Assembly: GCA_029582265.1 (NCBI GenBank)
Contig: CM055816.1
Coordinates: 3,626,698 to 3,690,697, forward strand
Length of the DNA stretch: 64,000 nt
DNA from: Zoroaster sp. YZ-2022
Taxonomy: Eukaryota; Echinodermata; Asteroidea; Forcipulatida; Zoroasteridae
Direction of reading: 5' to 3'
Shown here: positions 24,229-33,703 of the stretch, piece after piece
Numbering within the stretch: position 1 is the first letter of the stretch
Layout of the letters: each line of letters opens with the position of its first letter
The notes under the pieces: generated by a model
Told to the model about the DNA's origin: nothing
Databases searched by the model: none
The model's input: the letters and a program-made list of their open reading frames with translations, nothing else
Translations under genes and position numbers: made by a program

Positions 24229-24767
24229 GGTAGACTTAGATTAGTAAATAACATACAGGTAGGCCTGTCTGCATAGTGCAATTATTCAAATATTTGCGAA
24301 TAGTTGTTGCTAATCATACTCGTATTCGCGGTTTTTGAACTATTCGATTAATCGCGCAGGCGCAAATACCTGTAACTATTCACTAATACTGACCATTCAC
24401 GAGTAATAATGTATTGCCTTTGCACTGCATTACTTGCAGTCGTGTTCTCTAACTATTCGCAATTGCGCTGTTTTGTCTGGGCACCGCTGGTAGTGGTACA
24501 CATGGTAGTATTTCCCGAATAGCACTAGCAAGTAATGCCTTTGAGGAAGCCGACTTAGCTGTGCTGGCTGGGCCGCTGGCTGTTTGGCTGTGACTGCATG
24601 CAGCCATTGTTCAGTTCATGGGTTGACCAATGTCCAAAACACTTAATAAATGTAATACAGTGTAATACATTTGTATGTAGAATAAATCACTTTTTCACTG
24701 CCAGCAACTGGACAATAGGCATTCTAGAGTGCTGGTTTAAAATAAATGTTAGGTATCTACTGGTTAT

Positions 24768-24990
24768 TTAAAGGGGCAGTATCGTAACGATCAGAGCAGA
24801 CTTTCGACAGAGCATACAATCAATGTCCTAGTTAAAGATGAACACAGTGACTGACAATTACAGGCTCATTTATGGAGCAGCAACAGTAATATGACCATAT
24901 CATGTGGGGTATTATGGCAGTCACTGACTTAACCTAAAACTAGCATTCCGATTCCATGCCCTGTTGATCGTGACGATTCTGTCCCTTTAA
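24768..24990. mobile_element. 223-bp MITE with TTAAAGGG termini (copy 1)
   Basis: The left end (TTAAAGGGGCAGTATCGTAA then CGATCA) and the reverse complement of the right end (TTAAAGGGACAGAATCGTCA then CGATCA) form a terminal inverted repeat of about 26 bases with few mismatches. The 170-bp interior is non-coding. The outer TTAA could be the target site, as in piggyBac-like elements, but this is inference. An equivalent copy lies at 38334-38556. Confidence 0.7.
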
Positions 24991-25960
24991 TGACAAAAGG
25001 GAGTTATAAATTATGAGGTAGTTAAAAACAAATGCTAGCAAAATGACTTCTAGGTGATGTGTTATTGTGAATTCACTAAATAAAATGCCTGGGAAAATAG
25101 GAACCATTGAATTGTTAATTGATTTTTTTAATTTAAATTTAAAGTGACTAAATTTGCATTTTTGTATAAAACACGTTTATTTAAATTCTGAGTTTTGTGA
25201 GGATAAATTATAGAAAGATGAGTGACAATGAATTATGTGATAATACATTTCCTACTGCATACTCCTATTTCCTCCATGATAACATGTGTTGAACCAAATT
25301 TAAACACTATTTAAATTGTTTTATGTTGTAACCCCTCTGCCGGGCGGCCGACAAAGGCAAATATGATCTCCCTCCGTGTTGCGCATATTTATAATTTTGT
25401 TTGTAATTTATCATTATAAAAAGGCATGCAACTTTTCAGCGGATCAGCTGATTTCATCTTTTTTTTAAGTATCCTAGTGCCATTGAAAACTGTAAAACAC
25501 TGTACAATGTTGTTTTTTTGTGCCTAACCATTTCCTTTTTTTTTTTCAATTACAAAGTTGCATGCCTGTGTAAATTATCTGCTAGTGGTAATATTTTAAC
25601 CGTATTGCTACAACGCACTCTTGCAACGGGTTTGTGCCCTGTATCGTAAATTTTTATAATTCCTTTTTTTCCCTTTCCTTTTTGCTTTTTAATCTCTGAA
25701 ACGGTTGTTCTGCACATGATCTTGCTGTGTGCTGAATGAACATACTTCGCATCGTTTTTTGTAGCATAAAGCTGTGCTAAAAGTAATTAAAAAATGAACA
25801 ATACAAAATCACGTAACATTTTAATTTTAATTAAACAACTGCGATTAATTTACACTAACCCTAAGTGTTCAATTATCTCGCTTATTTATTACACATTGAT
25901 TTGTTTGAAAATGTAAATTTGTTTTCATAAATAATAACCATGAAAAGATTTACTCATTGG

Positions 25961-26130
25961 TCACTGCCTTGTCGTTTTAATTGCCTTTTCCCACGCGTGC
26001 GCAGTAGTGTTTTATGCACGATGAGTAGTCATGAATCATCACTACTCATCAGTAGACATCACCTGCATATGCTACACTACCGCGCACACGTGGGCAAAGG
26101 CAAGTACACCGGCAATGCCAAAGGCAGTGA
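25961..26130. mobile_element. 170-bp foldback MITE (copy 1)
   Basis: The two ends, TCACTGCCTT and AAGGCAGTGA, are perfectly inverted. A second inverted pair of about 27 bases (around CCCACGCGTGCGCAGTAGTG) and a central ATGAGTAGT/ACTACTCAT pair let almost the whole element fold into a hairpin. A 70-residue open frame through it is an artefact. Confidence 0.7.
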
Positions 26131-26424
26131 AATCCCACCGACCCACTTATAGCATGAAGTTATTGTGACGCTCCATTTAGTTACCAGGAAAAGTTTGTCC
26201 ACTAATGATAGCGTAATTAGTGGTGAGCATAAGTCAATCACAATGGCCATTAATTCCCACAGTAAAATGCATAGGCCCTAATTAGTTCAGGGTGTTATAT
26301 TTAATGTTGTATTGAGTTACATTTTGTATTTTATAATATTAACTGAAGAACTTTCATTCAGGATTAAATCATCACTAAGGATGTTTTCTAAAACCATGTG
26401 TAATTTTGCTGTTTTAGTAAGTGG

Positions 26425-26916
26425 TTTTTCCCCCCACCATTGGCCCTGTACTGGGCCAGTACTGGTACGGTAATATGTTTGTACTGGGCCAGTACTGGTT
26501 CAGTACTGTTTTAGTAAGGGTTTTCCCCATTGGCCCTTTACTGGGCCAGTACTGGTACGGTAATGTTTCTGTACTGGGCCACTACTGGTTCTGTACTGTT
26601 TTAGTAAGGGTATTCCCCATTGGCACTGTACTGGGCCAGTACTGGTACGGTAGTGTTTATCTTCTGGGCCAGTACTGGTTCTGTAATGTTTTAGTAAGGG
26701 TTTTCCCCATTGGCCCTGTACAGGGCCAATGCTGGTACGGTAGTGTTTATCTACTGGGCCAGTACTGGTTCTGTACTGTTTTAATAAGGGTATTCCCCAT
26801 TGGCCCTGTACTGGGCCAGTACTTGTACGGTAGTGTTTATATACTGGCCCAGTACTGGTTTAGTACTGTTTTGGTTAGGGCATTTTGTGTCGGCACGATA
26901 CTGGGCCAGTACTGGG
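26425..26916. repeat. 90-bp minisatellite (copy 1, truncated by gap)
   Basis: Units with a 90-base period start TTCCCCATTGGCCCTGTACT and contain repeated TACTGGGCCAGTACTGG words, themselves nearly palindromic. Units recur at 26521, 26611, 26701 and 26791. The array reaches the N gap, so its true length is unknown. Confidence 0.9.
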
Positions 26917-27416
26917 NNNNNNNNNNNNNNNNNNNNNNNNNNNNNNNNNNNNNNNNNNNNNNNNNNNNNNNNNNNNNNNNNNNNNNNNNNNNNNNNNNNN
27001 NNNNNNNNNNNNNNNNNNNNNNNNNNNNNNNNNNNNNNNNNNNNNNNNNNNNNNNNNNNNNNNNNNNNNNNNNNNNNNNNNNNNNNNNNNNNNNNNNNNN
27101 NNNNNNNNNNNNNNNNNNNNNNNNNNNNNNNNNNNNNNNNNNNNNNNNNNNNNNNNNNNNNNNNNNNNNNNNNNNNNNNNNNNNNNNNNNNNNNNNNNNN
27201 NNNNNNNNNNNNNNNNNNNNNNNNNNNNNNNNNNNNNNNNNNNNNNNNNNNNNNNNNNNNNNNNNNNNNNNNNNNNNNNNNNNNNNNNNNNNNNNNNNNN
27301 NNNNNNNNNNNNNNNNNNNNNNNNNNNNNNNNNNNNNNNNNNNNNNNNNNNNNNNNNNNNNNNNNNNNNNNNNNNNNNNNNNNNNNNNNNNNNNNNNNNN
27401 NNNNNNNNNNNNNNNN
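26917..27416. other. Assembly gap (500 N)
   Basis: Exactly 500 N between contig 2 (ending in a minisatellite) and contig 3 (starting inside the ATPase gene). Confidence 0.99.
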
Positions 27417-27878
27417 ACACCCACTTTAGTTGCTCTATAAAACCTTTCAACACGCTGTTGTATTTTTGCGAAAGAATCCAACAGCTGTGATTAGCGTGTC
27501 TTCCGCTAAAAGCCAACTTGGTGATCATACATTTATTATTCTCATCATATTTTTTATACTGTAATTCTTTACTCGCGCTACAGTCGTCGATAATAAACAA
27601 CGTCTGTCTCCTTTGAAAACGTTGCTATAATTTTCTATCGCTTTGTTTAGCGATAAATCACTCAGATCATTGACGTGCACTCGCTCGTCGTTCAAAATCC
27701 ATTTTCTATTTTGATAAGCGAGATTTACCGCGACAGTAGGGCATGGTATAGCGATATATTCAAAATATTTACGATATTCTTTTTGTAACAGATTTAAAAC
27801 AAATGATGTTTTTCCACATCCGGTTTGTCTGCAAATTAACGCGGCGTGTGGATCTTTTCGTAACATAGTTTTTAACAT
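27417..27878 (-). pseudogene. Polinton DNA-packaging ATPase (copy 2, cut by gap)
   Basis: The minus strand gives a better-preserved ATPase than copy 1. Walker A (QTGCGKTSF) follows DPHAALICR, with LLQKEYRKYFEYI and PCPTVAVN after it, in one frame (27878-27525). Walker B (LFIIDDCS) and the sensor-like WILSQKYNSVLK lie in another frame (27600 onward). The frameshift between them is also in copy 1. The gene then runs into the 500-N gap, losing its C-terminus. In live Polintons this enzyme hydrolyses ATP to package the genome into the capsid. Upstream codons are broken, so no complete start is identifiable. Confidence 0.85.
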
Positions 27879-28004
27879 AGTATTTAATAATAGTCAACAT
27901 GTTAATATTCAACACTATGAAATCGTCATTTTTCAATATTGAGTTGGGCGTCCATAATGATAAAAGTGTAGCAATATAATTCACCCGCGGTTTCCACCTC
28001 TTTT

Positions 28005-28140
28005 TCAAGTTGAATGGTAATTCCTTCGGATAAGTTTTCTACTCACCTTCCGCTTCCGTGCATTTTTTGGTCGTCGCTGGTTTTCATATCTAAAATATAA
28101 GCCGTATTTATCTAGTAAATAATCGGCTTGTTTCACGTTG
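28005..28140 (-). pseudogene. Short basic ORF upstream of the ATPase (copy 2)
   Basis: Counterpart of 2779-2912; Lys/Arg-rich (RRPKNARKRK) and open for about 44 residues next to the inserted HYR block. Family unknown; it may be the tail of a Polinton gene. Confidence 0.3.
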
Positions 28141-28224
28141 GATACATTTAAAGCTTTGGTTGCTGGTGACGGTTGGACATTTCACAGATAAACCAAATGT
28201 TGTTATTGATAATATTTTGAACAG

Positions 28225-28487
28225 GCATTGGTCCAAATATATACTGTCCATCTGCTATTACTGTCAATGCGAGCATGGCAACCAATGGAAGTACAGTATA
28301 CTGGATGGTCAATGCATCTGACATTGTTGATGGAGTCGTCAATACCACTTGCTGGATTGGATGTGATAATGAAACTGTAGAAAGGAATTCAGGAGACTTT
28401 TTTGATGTTGGTGACACACTGGTGACATGTAATACATCTGATGCTGCAGGCAACACTGCAATGTGTAGCGTCAATGTCACTGTCATA
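28225..28487 (+). CDS. HYR domain exon, copy 2
   Basis: The plus strand encodes a HYR domain (IGPNIYCPSAITVNA, VYWMVNASD, TTCWIGCDNE, GDTLVTC, DAAGNTAMC, NVTV) with an AACAG acceptor before 28225 and a GTTAAG donor after 28487. The exon enters in phase 1 but leaves in phase 0 in this reading, unlike the symmetric exon at 56413-56670. It could therefore not splice in frame to the phase 1 Thr-rich exon downstream unless another donor is used. Copy 1 differs by one base near the start. The exon sits between Polinton ATPase and capsid remnants, antisense to both. Confidence 0.65.
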
Positions 28488-28834
28488 GTTAAGATTAAAT
28501 GTAGAATTCATCATTATACCTCTAATTTTATCCAAGATTCTTGTTCGTTGTTCTGATGGAATTCATCATACAGTTATTTTAAATACAATGTAGCTTTTAA
28601 ACAACATTGGAATCTCAGACATATATAGATTGGATAAGTAACTAGACCCAAATTATTGCAGTATTCATCTAAGATCTTCACCCTATAGTGGTAAAGTCAC
28701 AGTGAGTGTTTTATGTGAAAGAATGATGAGCAATTTACATTAATAATGAACATCAATTTTCACATACAGTAATTAAGTTTTTCCCATGACGCTGAACACA
28801 TTAGTAATATTTGGCAATAATTTTTGTGTAACAA

Positions 28835-28969
28835 AATTAACTCCTGATTACACAACAGAATATCCGACCGAGCCGACGACCGAGCCGCCGACCGAGCCGA
28901 CGACCGAGCTGACGACCGAGCCGATGACTGTTGGTACAACAACAGTCGGAACAGCGATCGGACCAACAG
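28835..28969 (+). CDS. Thr/Pro/Glu-rich exon with a mutated acceptor, copy 2
   Basis: This is a 135-bp counterpart of 1944-2090, encoding TEPTTEPPTEPTTE-type repeats and ending at a GTGAGC donor in phase 1. The base before the exon is A where copy 1 has G, so the canonical AG acceptor (AACAG) is AACAA here. As written, the exon could not be spliced in at this position. The preceding introns are otherwise alike. Confidence 0.5.
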
Positions 28970-29661
28970 GTGAGCATTTATGGCACTAGTTATTTTATTG
29001 GTTATTAGAAGGAAACTTTTGACATAAGATATATTGATGCTGTTTTGATTATTATCTAAAAGCTTGAAGCAAAGTCTAGTTGAGTTAATAACAAAATGAA
29101 TGAAGTTGTAACTTACCATTATTAACGAACGAAAGATTTTAAGATTTATTCACAATAATAAGCGATACTTATTTACAGAATGTTTGCTGATGTAACATAT
29201 AATGTAAATGTTGAACAGTTTTATAGGTCTCAAGACCACTTTTGTTGGTCTCATTCTTGGTCTTCTCTCCTCATGGTCTTTGTCTTGCTCTCTGGTCTTT
29301 GTCTTGCTCTCGGACCAATGGTGTGTCCTAATTTGTAGGTCTTGAAAATCAAGACCTGTGAAAATCTTTTTATTGTGCTATGGTTGCACTCTAATTGATT
29401 ACACAGTATCAGTATAACTAAACGATCTGACAGTAACCATAACTTGGAGTTCATTTGTGAGCAACCTTTTTTGACACAAGCATACCCATAGGAAGCACAA
29501 CTATACAACTTGCCTAAATTATACGTGCTGGGTTCAATATGAACTTATTGAGATGATGTCGGCATAACTCTTTACATGTACTATTCCTGTTTTAATGGAT
29601 AATTGCACAGAATGTACAATGCATATACGGGTGCAATAATAAACACACAAACATTTAAAGC
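28970..29661. other. Non-coding, intron-like stretch
   Basis: Counterpart of 1291-1943. It contains a pyrimidine-rich patch at 29215-29320 in which a TCTTTGTCTTGCTCTC word is repeated twice, against once in copy 1. No gene seen. Confidence 0.4.
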
Positions 29662-29961
29662 TGTTCATAGACTACAGCAAAGCTTTTGATAGCATCAGTC
29701 AAGTTCAGCTCTTTGACGTGCTGATCAATATGGGATATCCCAAGCGTGTTGGCGCACTACTCCAAAGACTGTATATATCGGTCAGTCAACTGTTATAAGA
29801 TGGAAAGTACAGCGATCCCTTCGCCATACATAAAGGTGTTCAACAAGTTTTGTATTGCCTCGCCACCCCTTTTCTTTCTATATACTGAGACCGGTATGCG
29901 TGACACAGACATTGAAAATCTGAGAATAACTATTGGTGGCGAAAACATCACAATTCTGCGT
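29662..29961 (+). mobile_element. Reverse transcriptase fragment (copy 2)
   Basis: Encodes the motif A region (FIDYSKAFDSI), LINMGYPKRVGALLQRLY and QSTVIRW-like codons, then a frame-shifted segment resembling the SP-LF-LYTE motif and an IGGENIT-I-RY end that breaks off at an AAT repeat. A 5'- and 3'-truncated non-LTR retrotransposon piece, abutting an oppositely oriented LINE end. Confidence 0.6.
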
Positions 29962-30303
29962 TATAATAATAATAATAATAATAATGAACATTTGTAATGC
30001 GCCGGTATCCATCATAAAAACGATGCTCATGGCGCAGCGACCCACCAGTACAAGAAAAACAAAGAAAATAAAGAAAAACAAATTTCACAACCAAGCTCTA
30101 TGTACAGTTAATGAGATTGCATCAAGTGAGTCTTGAGTGAAGCTTTGAAAGATGCCAGTGATGGAGACAGTTTGACATGTTCCGGTAATTTGTTCCACAG
30201 TGAAGACGCAGCTGAGGCAAAGGATCGCTCACCCCACGATCTTTTAGAAGGAACAATCCTTAGAAGATGTTTATGCTGACTATACTGCACTGGTATCAAA
30301 CAG
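29962..30303 (-). mobile_element. 3' end of an L2/CR1-like LINE (copy 2)
   Basis: The minus-strand frame 30299-30108 gives SKRSWGERSFASAAS, LWNKLPEHVKLSPS and LKTHLMQSH, followed by the 3' UTR and an (ATT)n tail. It lacks the nonsense codon of copy 1, so that lesion is private to copy 1. Confidence 0.7.
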
Positions 30304-30386
30304 TCTCTAGAATATAACGCAAATTACAGAAAAAGTTAACGATTAGGGGAAGAAGAGACTGTTGCAGCTAAATGCTAATAAAACTA

Positions 30387-31404
30387 TTATCGCATGGCGT
30401 GTTCATTTTTCGAATCCCCGGAATAATTTTGAATTTCTTCCCAGTGTTGATACCTGCGCATCCCTTGCGCGTAGAGTTGATTGGGAACTCCTTCTATAGT
30501 AATCGAAACTTTATCGACTTTTGGATTATAACATTTCCGAGGATCTTTTACATTGGGCTCTTTGAATAAAAACAATATTCCTTTTCAAGCTTTTTGCAGG
30601 TGTATTTAGATTTATATTCCACGTTGTTTCGCGTTTGTTTAACGGTGTTACGCTCTGTCTCAAAACTCTATCGTACAACATCGCTTACTTGTTGCTATAT
30701 TGATTTTTAATCGTTTGCGTTAGATGTGCCATTTTAACGACTTCGTATTCTAAAGAAATTCCGCTTATGATGTATTTAGCATTATCATCCGAGCTTTTAA
30801 TAACTTTAGAAAATGTATTAAACTCGAGTTCGTAGGTTAGCCGATCCCCGATCCCTGATTGATAAAACAGTTGATGCTCTGTCAATAATTCAAAATCGAG
30901 CGGAATGTGATATCTATTTTTAAGAGTATCCGCGACGGCTTTGTCTTTTCCTCCGTTGTTTGAACCATTACCGTCGCTGGCATTCACTCTTAATTAACTC
31001 ACGTTAGGATCTTCGATTCCTTGGGACGCTAGATTTTCGAGTTGCTCTTTCGTCAACCACTCGTCTTTGAAACAATTGAACACGTCCGCATCGTCTAAAC
31101 TAAACACTTCATTCCCCTCCATTTTAATGGTTATATTTTTAACGATGACTCTACCTATATTATATACGATCGTTCTTGCATCGTCGTCTGCAGATTCGAG
31201 ATCAATTTTAAAAGCCAATCTAACCGTACCCTGAACGATGAGGTCGTTTGTTCCTAAATTTGGAAAACGAACCGTCAACAGTTGATTTTCGGTGATTGTA
31301 CTCGGATTGTTTGTAATGACGACTTTTTGACGTATTCCTTTTATACCTCGCGGTTCTCGCAATTTTCTGTACGGATTTAGTTTGTCTTCGTACGCTTGAC
31401 TCAT
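30387..31404 (-). pseudogene. Polinton major capsid protein (copy 2)
   Basis: Read on the minus strand, the gene starts MSQAYEDKLNPYRKLREP at 31404 and spans the whole double jelly-roll capsid protein, including LTVRFPNLGTNDLIVQGTV, the IKMEGNEVFSLDDADVFNCF block, the HQLFYQSGIGDRLTYEL block and the C-terminal CYNPK/VPNQLYAQG signature. Three lesions are visible: an in-frame stop at about 30994, an in-frame stop at about 30685 (a sense codon in copy 1), and a frameshift near 30580 shared with copy 1. About 340 codons in all, short for the family, which is usually longer. In an active element it assembles the icosahedral shell. It faces the 31471 gene across a short divergent promoter region. 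Confidence 0.88.
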
Positions 31405-31470
31405 ATTTAATTCAGAACATTTTTTTTTTTTTTTTTAATTTTTAAAATAAAAATTAAATTTAAAAAAATT
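31405..31470. promoter_or_regulatory. Divergent intergenic region between capsid and membrane-protein genes
   Basis: These 66 bases separate two Polinton start codons that point away from each other. They hold an 18-base T run and an AATTTTTAAAATAAAAATTA stretch, so they probably carry a bidirectional AT-rich promoter. No factor-binding site is recognised. Confidence 0.4.
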
Positions 31471-31911
31471 GTGTCGATAGCGATGATGATCGGAGGTGCG
31501 GTAGTAAACGCGTTGGCTTTTAGCAGATCTAATTTGTCATTTTCTAGTTTACGTAACAACGATATCGAAAAAGAACGAAAGTGGCACGATTTAGCGCTAG
31601 AACAACTTACGAAAGCGAGAGACGAATTTACGAAAAAGCGATCGAAATATCTAAATTATTTAAACGATCGACTCGAAAAAGAATCGCACGCTAAAAAAAC
31701 TTTTAACGACATCAACTAAGCGGTGAATGAATATTATATCGTTACCAGCAGTCAACTATTTTACCATCGAGTTTATACGACGAACCTAAACTAGAGGATT
31801 TTTATACTCCGAGCGAAGATAAGAAAAACGAGAGAATTTTTATTCGTAATTTTGGGTATGACCATAGTAGGCTACGCGAGTTATAAATTATTAAAAAAAG
31901 ATAAAAACTAA
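31471..31911 (+). pseudogene. Polinton small membrane-associated protein
   Basis: The start MSIAMMIGGAVVNALAFSRS is a hydrophobic N-terminus typical of a conserved Polinton protein found next to the capsid gene, followed by a charged helical region (KERKWHDLALEQLTKARDEF). The first frame stops at 31719. A DEPKLEDFYTPS block and the terminal hydrophobic MTIVGYASYKLLKKDKN continue in other frames to a stop at 31911, so there are at least two frameshifts. Function in virion structure is presumed from location only. Confidence 0.6.
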
Positions 31912-31918
31912 TTGTAAA

Positions 31919-33183
31919 ATGGCAGAAGGAGGGTTAAAGATGGAGATGGATAACTTTGATCCAATGAGCAAACAAGATGATCGACAAGATGATGATGACT
32001 TTGAAGAAATAGAAAGAACGAGATTAGAAAACTTTAGGTTAAAAACTATAAACCCGGTGAAATAATAAACCATAGCAAAAATTTTAAGTTTGAATTCGAT
32101 GTTAAAAATGAAGTCAAAGGTTTTTATTCCAAAGATGTAAATTTAACTTGGATCGCAGACCCCCCAAAAATTGTTTCTTTAGATAGAATTAAAAAAAGAG
32201 CGAGGGATCAAGGATATGAAAACCCAACTGCATTTGCTAATGAAGCATTATATATAGGAAGCAAAAGTGAATTGCGTAAAGTCTCAGAAAAGGCTCGTGA
32301 GGCGTTAAAAAAAACGTCAGTCAGCTCGATAAAATAATTCCCGAAAGCGTCGAAATGAAAGAGATACCGCAAGTCGCGACGAATGTAGAACGAGACGTCA
32401 ATGAAATAACTTCTATTCTAAACGAATTTCCTCTTGCGGATGAACTCAAATGGGATGATGAAGAAGATCCTATTTTGCGACCATATGGACGTTTAATGCG
32501 AGAACTGTTGGGTTTCAATAAAGCCATGCAAACGAATCGAGGCGAACTAGCAAATAATTTAGCTAGATTGAGCACACTCGACAAAGAAATCTCCGATCTT
32601 GTGCAAATAATCGACGAAGATGAGATAGGAGATGAAGAAGCTGTCGACGAACTCAAGAGACAGCTGCAAGAACTACAAGACGAAAGACGAGCTAGATTGG
32701 AGGCCGCGAGCACGCAAGATCACATTCTTCGCAGTCAAATCAATAGAATCAAAGAAACGATTCGTCACATGTTGGAAAGCGACGTTACGTTAACCGAAAC
32801 AATTTTAACTTTATTTAGAGAACAAGGCGTAACGATAGTCAGTCTATTAACGGCCGTCAGTCTCGCCATCGGTTTTATCGTCGAAGCGATCGTAAATGCC
32901 GTAAAACCTACCGTAGCGCCAACACCTGCACCACCCACCCCACCTGCCCCGAGTAGCGGTGGTGTAAAAGAGTGGATACAAACAACTTTTAAAAATCTAT
33001 CTGATCTGCTAAAAAAAACTCGGAACAAAAGCTTTGGCTGCTTTACCGGGTATTATCGGATCGGTGTTGAGTTGGTTATTTACGACAATTTCAAAAGTAG
33101 TCGGATGGGCGGCGGAACACGTGTGGCTAGCCTTGACTGGAATCGGAGTTTTAGTTTTAACCTATATACAGACTCATCGCTAG
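31919..33183 (+). pseudogene. Polinton coiled-coil/transmembrane protein
   Basis: The gene opens eight bases after the previous stop with MAEGGLKMEMDNFDP and an acidic segment. It changes frame near 32040 and again near 32335, giving a long coiled coil (about 32400-32800, rich in LSTLDKEISDL/ELKRQLQELQDERRA heptads), then a membrane segment (LFREQGVTIVSLLTAVSLA), a Pro/Ala linker, GGVKEWI and, after a shift in an A-run near 33010, a second hydrophobic tail (LPGIIGSVLSWLF onward) ending at 33183. I recognise this architecture as a conserved Polinton protein of unknown function, probably a virion or membrane component. Three frameshifts make it a pseudogene, although the 285-codon central frame is intact. 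Confidence 0.7.
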
Positions 33184-33287
33184 ACTTTTGTTATCACGTC
33201 GTAAATAATTAGACCTAGCTCACCTAGTATAGCAAAACCGACAATCAAATAATTTTTTTCATCTTCATGAGTAGCATCTCGGCTTAC

Positions 33288-33330
33288 AAAAAATGATGAT
33301 GATGATGTGATGATGATGATGATGATGGTA
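33288..33330. repeat. (GAT)n microsatellite
   Basis: A short run of GAT units with one interruption, between the coiled-coil gene and the SINE. Confidence 0.9.
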
Positions 33331-33353
33331 AAGTTGCGCTTTGCGCTATATTG

Positions 33354-33584
33354 TGGCCGAGCGGTCTAGCCCACCGAACTCAAGTTCTGGTGTTGCCAGC
33401 AGCAGGGTGTGAGTTCGAGCCCCGGTCGTGACACTTGTGTCCTTGAGCAAGGTACTTAACCATAATTGCTTCGTCCTTCGGATGGGACGTAAAGCCGTAG
33501 GTCCCGTGTGGTGTGTAATGCACGTAAAAGAATGCGCCTTGAGCACCACTTAGTTGGTGGATACGTGCGCTATATAAGTCCACA

Positions 33585-33632
<48 letters not shown>
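33354..33632 (+). mobile_element. tRNA-derived SINE with (ATT)n tail
   Basis: The head has an A box (TGGCCGAGCGG at 33354) of the tRNA-Leu/Ser type and a B box (GTTCGAGCC at 33413-33421). The body contains CCTTGAGCAAGGTACTTAAC and GGGACGTAAAGCCG, motifs shared by many metazoan SINE cores, then GTGCGCTATATAAGTCCACA and about 47 bases of ATT. The tail matches that of the L2/CR1-like LINEs here, suggesting their machinery moves it. It lies between two Polinton genes, so it inserted after the Polinton. Confidence 0.75.
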
Positions 33633-33703
33633 CTATAGATGCTGTTGATGTAGTCGTTATCGTCGGTAAAGTAGGCTGATTGACGACTAGCGGCGAGCCT
33701 AGT

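Larger units (their letters stand above)
24229..26424. other. Intergenic region downstream of the DUF4806 gene
   Basis: No gene is recognisable. It holds a patch of ATTCGCRAATA-like inverted words (24275-24510), two MITE-like elements listed separately, and poly-pyrimidine runs. Confidence 0.5.
7400..26916. repeat. Unit B, first copy: entire contig 2 (inverted match to 36406-54996)
   Basis: From the first base after the gap to the last base before the next gap, this block matches the reverse complement of 36406-54996, with the same genes, introns and transposons. Differences include an 838-bp tandem duplication only here, microsatellite lengths, a 12-nt indel in DUF4806 exon 4 and scattered SNPs. 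That the contig has no private sequence at either end strongly suggests an allelic contig. Confidence 0.85.
27417..30952. repeat. Unit A, second copy (inverted match to 1-3474)
   Basis: This is the reverse-complement counterpart of 1-3474, at the very start of contig 3. The match continues to the base corresponding to the window's first base, so the true extent of the duplication beyond 30952 is unknown. Confidence 0.85.

Noticed and set aside
26421..27600. Long open frames crossing the N gap, including 339- and 241-codon frames
   Set aside because: Most of their length is N; the left part is minisatellite. Only the ATPase portion beyond 27416 is real.
33354..33430. Functional tRNA gene
   Set aside because: A and B boxes are present but no closed acceptor stem is seen and the sequence continues into a SINE body with an ATT tail.
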